Positions 35,920 through 41,322 of a DNA stretch of 41,322 nucleotides are shown here, in pieces. Positions within the stretch are counted from its first letter, which is position 1, and every line of letters starts with the position of its first letter. The stretch is from Porticoccaceae bacterium (GTDB taxonomy: Bacteria > Pseudomonadota > Gammaproteobacteria > Pseudomonadales > Porticoccaceae). The position numbers and the translations under genes were made by a program. Under the pieces are notes generated by a model, which worked only from the letters and a program-made list of their open reading frames with translations, did no database searches and was not told where the DNA came from. The stretch spans positions 1 to 41,322 of the forward strand of contig JAQWGK010000017.1 of the NCBI GenBank assembly GCA_029238255.1, written 5' to 3'.

Positions 35920-36987
35920 ATGTCCGCCAATACTGCTGAAGCTTTTGCGCCACTGCCCAATATCATTGAACCTGAATGGTGGACCGGCACGCCTGCAATC
36001 TCCCCGGAATTATTTGTTATCGATGGCAATGATTACCGTGTGAACGGTGAACCGCTGCTTGCCAGCGAAGCACTGGCTCAGCATATGCAGCGCGTGTATG
36101 ACGATATAGGTCTTGTTCATGTGATCAATACCGGCTTGGATGATCTTCAATCCATGCGTCTTATCGCGACTCAGGTGCTCAAGAATGAGCGCAAGTATGA
36201 AGGTGGAGCCAACCCTCGCAAGACTATCGAAAAGAATGTCTACGAAGTGGGTGCGCCTCTTAATGCCTGGCTGCATTACCATCATGAGATGGCCTATATT
36301 GGTTCCAGCACCAAAATGGTCAGCTTTATGGCCCATAAAATGCCCAGCGAAGGCGGTGCGACTTTTGTGTCAGATAACTGCAGTGCAACTGATGCGCTAT
36401 TGGCAACTGAATTTGGTCAGAAATTAAAAAGACTGGGTCTCTGTTATCACCGCAATCTCTCCGATAGAGATGCCTTTAAAGGCCGTCTGGATATAGGTGT
36501 ATACAACCACTGGCAGCAGTCCATGCTCACCGATGATCCGGATCAGGCGATTGCCGAAGCGCGCAGCCGCGGTCTGGAAGCTGAATGGGGCGAGGATAGA
36601 CTTCTTAAGACCCGTTACTATATTTCTGCGTTTGAGTACTTCCCGCATCTCGACCGCAATCTTCTCTATGCCAGCTTGGCTGACGACGGTATGTGGTTTG
36701 ATACCTGGCCTCTGGTTCAGCACCTCTCTGCGGAAGAGCGCCCACTAAAGCTGACCTTTGGTGATGGCACAGAGATGACAATGGAAGAGAAGCGACTGTT
36801 TCTAAAAATTTACGATGACTACGGTATTCCTATCAACTGGGAAGTCGGTGATGTGGCGCTGATTTGTAACTACAGATTTGCCCATGGTCGTCCCGCTGTT
36901 CACCTCAAAGAAGGCGAAAAGCGCGAGTTGGGTGTTCTGATCGGTGAATCATTCGACAGACTCCAGGCTTATGAAGATAAATGGTAG
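35920..36987 (+). CDS. TauD/TfdA-family 2-oxoglutarate-dependent dioxygenase
   Basis: A 355-residue non-heme iron enzyme. Iron ligands look like H121 and E123 (HHE within WLHYHHEM) and the distal H322 in YRFAHGR, with R324 as the likely 2-oxoglutarate-binding arginine. The family hydroxylates substrates such as taurine, sulfonates, betaines or amino acids; I cannot name the substrate. A longer reading from a TTG at 35881 is possible, but the ATG at 35920 with AAGAGA before it is the better start. The next gene, 73 bases on, is an FAD-linked 2-hydroxyacid-type dehydrogenase on the same strand, so the two may share a pathway. Confidence 0.88.
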   Translation: MSANTAEAFAPLPNIIEPEWWTGTPAISPELFVIDGNDYRVNGEPLLASEALAQHMQRVYDDIGLVHVINTGLDDLQSMRLIATQVLKNERKYEGGANPRKTIEKNVYEVGAPLNAWLHYHHEMAYIGSSTKMVSFMAHKMPSEGGATFVSDNCSATDALLATEFGQKLKRLGLCYHRNLSDRDAFKGRLDIGVYNHWQQSMLTDDPDQAIAEARSRGLEAEWGEDRLLKTRYYISAFEYFPHLDRNLLYASLADDGMWFDTWPLVQHLSAEERPLKLTFGDGTEMTMEEKRLFLKIYDDYGIPINWEVGDVALICNYRFAHGRPAVHLKEGEKRELGVLIGESFDRLQAYEDKW

Positions 36988-37060
36988 GCGCGAAGCCAAA
37001 TAGTATAAAAGAGGCCTTGTCAGTTACACTGCAATTCTTGTAACTGACAGAACAACTGTA

Positions 37061-38437
37061 ATGGACAATTTAATCACTCGGCTCTCAGCCCTAGTGGACT
37101 CATCGTCGCTTCTTCTTGGCGACGATATCAGCGAAAAATATCACGCCGACTGGAGTGGGTTAGATCCCTGTCAGCCAGCCGCACTGCTCAAGCCAAAAAC
37201 CACTCAACAGCTATCTGACATCATGGCTCTCTGCTATGAGTTCGACCAGCCTGTGGTGATTCAGGGTGGGCTAACTGGGCTATCTGGTGGAGCCACACCG
37301 CAAACAGGCGAGTTCGCCATCTCCTTAGAGCGTATGCAAGGTATTGAAGAAATCGATACCACTGCCATGACCATTACCGCCCAGGCCGGCACACCACTTC
37401 AGGTACTGCAAGACGCTGCTGCAGAGCACGATCTATTTATGCCACTGGATCTGGGTGCTCGCGGCAGCTGCAATATAGGTGGCAATGTGGCCACCAATGC
37501 CGGCGGTACTGAAGTTATTCGCTATGGTATGACTCGATCTCTGGTCTTGGGTCTGGAAGCGGTTATGGCCGACGGCACCGTGATTAGCGCCATGAATAAA
37601 ATGGTTAAAAATAACTCCGGCTATGATCTTAAGCATCTCTTTATAGGTTCCGAAGGCACTCTGGGGATTGTGACCAAGGTGGTGGTGCAGTTGCAGCCAA
37701 AGTTGCGCAGCTGTCACACAGCACTCTGTGCCTTAGAGGATTATGATTCTGTCACCCAGTTGCTGGGCGAGCTTAAACGCAGTCTTGGGGCAGGTCTTAC
37801 GGGTTTTGAGTTAATGTGGGATAACTATCTGGATAAAGTATTAGAGGTAGTCCCCGCGCTTCAAAACCCCTTTGCAGATTCCCACCCTTTTTACCTTTTG
37901 ATAGAGTACAAAGACAGTGATGAACTGGCTGGTGCCGAGCGCTTTGAAAATGCACTTTTTTCCCATCTTGAGGCGGGATTAATTACCGATGCGGTTATTG
38001 CTCAATCTCATAAAGATGCAGAGAATTTCTGGCAAATACGCGATGGTATCGGCGAATTGCTACAGGTGTTGGGCCCGGTATCCAATCAGGATGTCAGCCT
38101 GTCATTGACCCAACTTGGGCTGTTTGCAGCAGATTTAGAAACCCGTCTCAAAGCTAAATATGCTGATATGGATGTGCTGATGTTTGGGCATATTGGCGAT
38201 AATAATTTGCATGTGGTGGCCTACACGGGCCGTGCGGAAGATAAGCCGCTTATCAATACAGATATTATGCTGATGATTGGTGAGTACGCGGGTGCGATTA
38301 CCGCTGAACATGGTGTGGGTGTTAATAAGAGGGACTTTCTTGATCAGTCCCGTAGTGCAGAGGAAATTGCTCTGATGAGGACGCTTAAGCAGGCTATGGA
38401 TCCTAAGGGTATTTTGAATCCGGGGCGGGTGATTTAG
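37061..38437 (+). CDS. FAD-linked dehydrogenase, GlcD/D-2-hydroxyglutarate dehydrogenase-like
   Basis: A 458-residue flavoprotein of the VAO/PCMH (FAD_binding_4 plus FAD-oxidase_C) type. The FAD-binding half has VVIQGGLTGLSGGATP, the pyrophosphate-contacting RGSCNIGGNVATNAGG and FIGSEGTLGIVTKVVVQL. The C-terminal half has FGHIGDNNLHV and ITAEHGVGVNKRDFL, and ends MDPKGILNPGRVI, all typical. Enzymes of this group oxidise D-2-hydroxyglutarate, D-lactate or glycolate. The closest look is to D-2-hydroxyglutarate dehydrogenases, but substrate assignment is tentative. A strong terminator follows the stop. Confidence 0.88.
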   Translation: MDNLITRLSALVDSSSLLLGDDISEKYHADWSGLDPCQPAALLKPKTTQQLSDIMALCYEFDQPVVIQGGLTGLSGGATPQTGEFAISLERMQGIEEIDTTAMTITAQAGTPLQVLQDAAAEHDLFMPLDLGARGSCNIGGNVATNAGGTEVIRYGMTRSLVLGLEAVMADGTVISAMNKMVKNNSGYDLKHLFIGSEGTLGIVTKVVVQLQPKLRSCHTALCALEDYDSVTQLLGELKRSLGAGLTGFELMWDNYLDKVLEVVPALQNPFADSHPFYLLIEYKDSDELAGAERFENALFSHLEAGLITDAVIAQSHKDAENFWQIRDGIGELLQVLGPVSNQDVSLSLTQLGLFAADLETRLKAKYADMDVLMFGHIGDNNLHVVAYTGRAEDKPLINTDIMLMIGEYAGAITAEHGVGVNKRDFLDQSRSAEEIALMRTLKQAMDPKGILNPGRVI

Positions 38438-38486
38438 GTACCTAATCGACCGCGATCAGCTAAAGAATAATACGCCAGATAAAAGT

Positions 38487-38514
38487 AAGCCGGGCATAAA
38501 TGCCCGGCTTTTTT
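38487..38514 (+). terminator. Rho-independent terminator after the flavoenzyme gene
   Basis: A perfect 10-bp stem AAGCCGGGCA (38487-38496) and TGCCCGGCTT (38501-38510) with a TAAA loop runs into TTTT. It lies between convergent genes and may also slow transcription of the minus-strand TonB receptor. Stem and downstream flank resemble the terminator after lptG. Confidence 0.95.
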
Positions 38515-38556
38515 GTTTGCTGCCCTACCTGTTAAGAATTTTGGACAACTAGCAAA
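38488..38556. repeat. Terminator-linked dispersed block, copy B
   Basis: The second copy of the block described at 35519-35588. It keeps AGCCGGGCA, TGCCCGGCTTTTTTGTT, GCCCTACCTGTTAAGAA and CAACTAGCAAA. The distal inverted repeat is weaker here (TGCCC against GGACA), so the sequence, more than the second hairpin, is what is conserved between copies. Confidence 0.7.
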
Positions 38557-38574
38557 TCGAAATTCGCCAATGAT

Positions 38575-41217
38575 TTAGAAGCTGTAACTAACGCCTCCAA
38601 AAAAGTACGAGCCGTTAAATCCAAAGGGCGCTGAGCGGCGAGAGAAATCAAATACGCCATTGGAGTCTACAAATACATTACCCGATGAATCGGCGATGGT
38701 GCCTGCACGAGTCTGTCCGATGGTGTTGGTGTCTGGCGTCTCATCAAAAATATTGATGCCGCCGAGATTGACGACCAATCCATTGCCAAGGTCATATATC
38801 AGGTTGAGATCAGTAAGCACTTTGGCACCAAAGGTTTGGGTATTGGATACACTGTCACAGCTACCTTCACAGACGGTGTATTCTCCGTAACGATTGAATG
38901 AGAGCACAGCTCTAAACGCTTCGTTGCTGTAGTTGGCGGTCAAGTTGATTCGATCTTCAGGCTGCCAGTCTTCAATAATCGAAATATCCTGCGGGGTGAA
39001 AACATCTTCGGCACTGATGTTTGCCAGGCCTCCGCTGGTGAAGGTTTTTACCACTTCAGTCTCGGTAAAGTTAGCTGCCAGTGATAGCTCGAGTTCGCCT
39101 TGATTCATTTCCATATCGTAGACAGCAACTATATCCACACCTTCCGTCTCGGTGTCGACCCCATTGAGGAAGAACTGTGCGCCGCTAGCGCCTGAGGCTG
39201 CCAGAGCTGCAGTTAGGTTGGGATCGCCAAGTGCCGAGGTGAGGCTGCCACTGATAACGATACGATCATCTATATCAATCTTATAGCCATCGATAGCAAT
39301 ACTCAGATTATCAGTGGGTTCGATAATCAGTCCGAGGCTGTAATTAATGGACTCTTCTTCTTGCAGCTCGGGTATGCCAATGGCGCGTGCCAGTTCGCTG
39401 TCATTTCTGAAAGTACCACGCTCCTGGGCAATAACCATCTCATCTTCACCCTCGCCAATAGTGACAAACTGGGTGCTGATATTATTGAAAAACTGTTGCT
39501 GCATGGAGGGCGCCCTAAAGCCAGAGCTTACTGCGCCGCGCAGTTTGAGTTTTTCGCTAAACTTAAAGCTTCCGGCTAATTTGAAGTTGGTGGTATCGCC
39601 AAAGTCGCTGTAGTCGTCATAGCGGATTGCCGCGCTGAGCATAAACTCATCGCTGATCTCTGCCTCCGCATCGCCATAAATAGACCAGATATCGCGATCT
39701 TCATCGACTTCATTGGACGGTTGAAAACCACGGAATACTTCGATACCGGCGTCGCCATTTGTGGCGCCAAAGATATTGGTGCCTGCGGCGTCTGTATCGT
39801 AATCAAGATAAGAGTATTCCTCACCGGCGTTGATTTCATATTCATCGCGACGGAATTCAGCACCCCAGGCTAGATTCAGCGATCCCATCGGCTGGGTGAA
39901 ATCCAAGTTGAGGGTTTGTAGCCCGGTGCTCAACTTGCCCGCATCTGCGCTGCGTGCGGTTGTGGCGCGAATTTCTTCGTCACTCAGCATATTGCCAAGC
40001 AGTTGCAGATTTACAAAGGAGGCATTGACTGAATTGCTGATATTAAAGTCAAAATCGTTTTGCCCATTAGTGTAAGAGATATCCATGGTGAGCTGATCGT
40101 TAAGCTCCATTCGATAACCAATGCTGGCTGACATATCTTCGATGGCGGTATTGATTAAGGGTAAAAAGCCATCTGGTGCAAAGGCTTCACCATCGGATAA
40201 TGTTGGATTGTCCGAGGGTGCGTTGGCCCGACGGTAAAAGCCGCCGGATTGGTTGTCGCGATCGGAGTAGGTGACAAAGCCATAGAGCTCACCCTCAGAG
40301 AGTTCATAGGCGGCATTTAAGGTCACCGCTAACTGTTCAGAGTCGGCATCGCCAATTCTAAAGTTTTGTCGATTGAACTCAGCTTCCCGCGGATCGGCTG
40401 CTTCGTCGATGCCATCGGGATCGGAACTGCCTGTACCATCATTGTTGGCATCACAGCCGGCCAGATACTGACATTGGCCGCTTAAGCCAGCGCGGTTGGT
40501 TGCGGCGCGATCACGGTAGTTGAGAGATCCGCTGACATAGCCGCCGTCACCAAAGTTAAAGCCATTGGTGATATCGATATTGGTTGTCTCGCCATCCTCG
40601 GAATACTGACCGTAAGAGACATTAAAGCTGTCCATATCAGGATCGTCATTGAGGACGATATTGATAACACCCGCCAGAGCGTCGGAACCATACTGTGCAG
40701 CGGCACCATCGCGCAGCACTTCGATACGCTTAATTGAGGCGGCGGGAATCGCATTTAAGTCGACCCCGGCAGAACCTCTGCCAACGGATGTATTGACGTG
40801 AACTAAAGAGGTGTTGTGACGACGCTTACCATTGATCAATACCAATGTCTGGTCAGGTCCAAGGCCTCGCAATGTGGCTGGGCGCAGTGCGTCGGTGCCG
40901 TCACTAATTGATGAACTCGAGAAGTTAAACGATGGCGCAACGGTCTGCAGCATACGTCCCACTTCAGTTTGCCCGGTTTGTTTTAAGGTGTCTGAACTTA
41001 GAACATCGACAGGCACCGCTATATCAACAGCCGTTCGGCCCACTGTTCGACTGCCAATTGTAACCACTTCATCGACAATTCCATCGGCTGCGAATGCTTG
41101 GTTTTGCGGGAGTACTGCGCAGACTGCGGCGACGAAAAGTAATTGAAAAAATAATTTTTTAAAGGATTGGTGATTCTGCCCATCATTGATAGAAAGGCAA
41201 TAAGATTTGCTATTCAT
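38575..41217 (-). CDS. TonB-dependent outer-membrane receptor
   Basis: An 880-residue complete receptor. A basic N-terminus (KKLFFQ) and hydrophobic stretch to AFAA (about residue 44) form the signal peptide. VDEVVTIGSR then opens the plug domain, which contains LRGLGPDQTLVLINGKRRH and the plug end IEVLRDGAAAQYGSDALAGVINIVL. The rest is the 22-strand barrel, closing with FGGVSYSF and the terminal Phe. An acidic, Gly/Asp-rich loop with two Cys (CQYLAGCDANNDGTG) near residue 240 looks like a surface loop that could bind calcium. Sequence type is the iron-complex or nutrient receptor class; the substrate is not visible. GGGGGAAG before the ATG at 41217 is a good ribosome-binding site. The gene is single, with no adjacent transporter. 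Confidence 0.94.
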   Translation of the reverse strand: MNSKSYCLSINDGQNHQSFKKLFFQLLFVAAVCAVLPQNQAFAADGIVDEVVTIGSRTVGRTAVDIAVPVDVLSSDTLKQTGQTEVGRMLQTVAPSFNFSSSSISDGTDALRPATLRGLGPDQTLVLINGKRRHNTSLVHVNTSVGRGSAGVDLNAIPAASIKRIEVLRDGAAAQYGSDALAGVINIVLNDDPDMDSFNVSYGQYSEDGETTNIDITNGFNFGDGGYVSGSLNYRDRAATNRAGLSGQCQYLAGCDANNDGTGSSDPDGIDEAADPREAEFNRQNFRIGDADSEQLAVTLNAAYELSEGELYGFVTYSDRDNQSGGFYRRANAPSDNPTLSDGEAFAPDGFLPLINTAIEDMSASIGYRMELNDQLTMDISYTNGQNDFDFNISNSVNASFVNLQLLGNMLSDEEIRATTARSADAGKLSTGLQTLNLDFTQPMGSLNLAWGAEFRRDEYEINAGEEYSYLDYDTDAAGTNIFGATNGDAGIEVFRGFQPSNEVDEDRDIWSIYGDAEAEISDEFMLSAAIRYDDYSDFGDTTNFKLAGSFKFSEKLKLRGAVSSGFRAPSMQQQFFNNISTQFVTIGEGEDEMVIAQERGTFRNDSELARAIGIPELQEEESINYSLGLIIEPTDNLSIAIDGYKIDIDDRIVISGSLTSALGDPNLTAALAASGASGAQFFLNGVDTETEGVDIVAVYDMEMNQGELELSLAANFTETEVVKTFTSGGLANISAEDVFTPQDISIIEDWQPEDRINLTANYSNEAFRAVLSFNRYGEYTVCEGSCDSVSNTQTFGAKVLTDLNLIYDLGNGLVVNLGGINIFDETPDTNTIGQTRAGTIADSSGNVFVDSNGVFDFSRRSAPFGFNGSYFFGGVSYSF

Positions 41218-41322
41218 GATCTTCCCCCTGAAGAATTGGTGTTTCTATTTTTATCTTGCTCTATTAGCTATAGATACAAATTTTGTTGTTATCCAGTGTG
41301 GGGGGGAGAAATTTAGGGGGGT
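41218..41322 (-). promoter_or_regulatory. Upstream region of the TonB receptor gene
   Basis: 105 bases reaching the window end. On the plus strand it holds two G runs, G7 at about 41301-41307 and G6 near 41316-41321, separated by an AT stretch. Nearer the gene it is AT-rich, with several TATA-like hexamers. I see no clear Fur box or riboswitch. Confidence 0.35.

Overview
This is a chromosomal segment of a gammaproteobacterium. The evidence is the Pseudomonas/Cellvibrionales-type order yciK-mupP-ubiG-mtaD divergent from gyrA-pheA-(tyrA-aroA fusion)-cmk-rpsA-ihfB, together with yciO-scpA-scpB-rluB, pepA-holC-valS and lptFG. Moderate base composition and two large TonB receptors with acidic loops suggest a marine heterotroph of the Cellvibrionales/SAR92-like kind. 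That placement is an inference, not something the sequence proves. I see no rRNA, tRNA, CRISPR array, integrase or transposase.

Layout. 1-6569 is a sensory locus: the 3' part of a frameshifted TonB receptor, a periplasmic ABC-type binding protein, and a 1521-residue hybrid kinase carrying a phosphorelay plus GGDEF and EAL domains. 6702-9806 is yciO, scpA, scpB and rluB; the last three are translationally coupled by 4-base ATGA overlaps. 9869-13579 on the minus strand holds mtaD, ubiG, mupP and yciK, with an 87-base palindromic repeat between mupP and yciK. 13820-22845 is the gyrA-to-ihfB block for DNA topology, aromatic amino acids, CMP kinase, ribosomal protein S1 and IHF; serC and hisC, usual in Pseudomonas, are absent here.

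22846-25681 is an accessory islet. A degraded AT-rich stretch precedes an AAA ATPase overlapping a DUF4276/TOPRIM-like gene, followed by 340 bases without a gene. This is the best candidate for a defence-type system in the window. 25682-33100 on the minus strand holds pepA, holC, a small conserved hypothetical gene, valS and rep. 33220-35417 is lptFG (LPS export). 35418-35919 is an unusual intergenic region with a five-copy 15-base tandem array, a strong terminator and a second inverted repeat. 35920-38437 has a TauD/TfdA-type 2-oxoglutarate dioxygenase and a GlcD/D-2-hydroxyglutarate-dehydrogenase-like flavoenzyme. 38575-41217 on the minus strand is a complete TonB receptor.

Several short non-coding patterns recur. 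Tandem arrays of 14-15 bases lie after the stop codons of three plus-strand genes. A related block of about 70 bases, terminator included, follows both lptG and the flavoenzyme gene. These and the AAA/DUF4276 pair are the parts most worth a second look.
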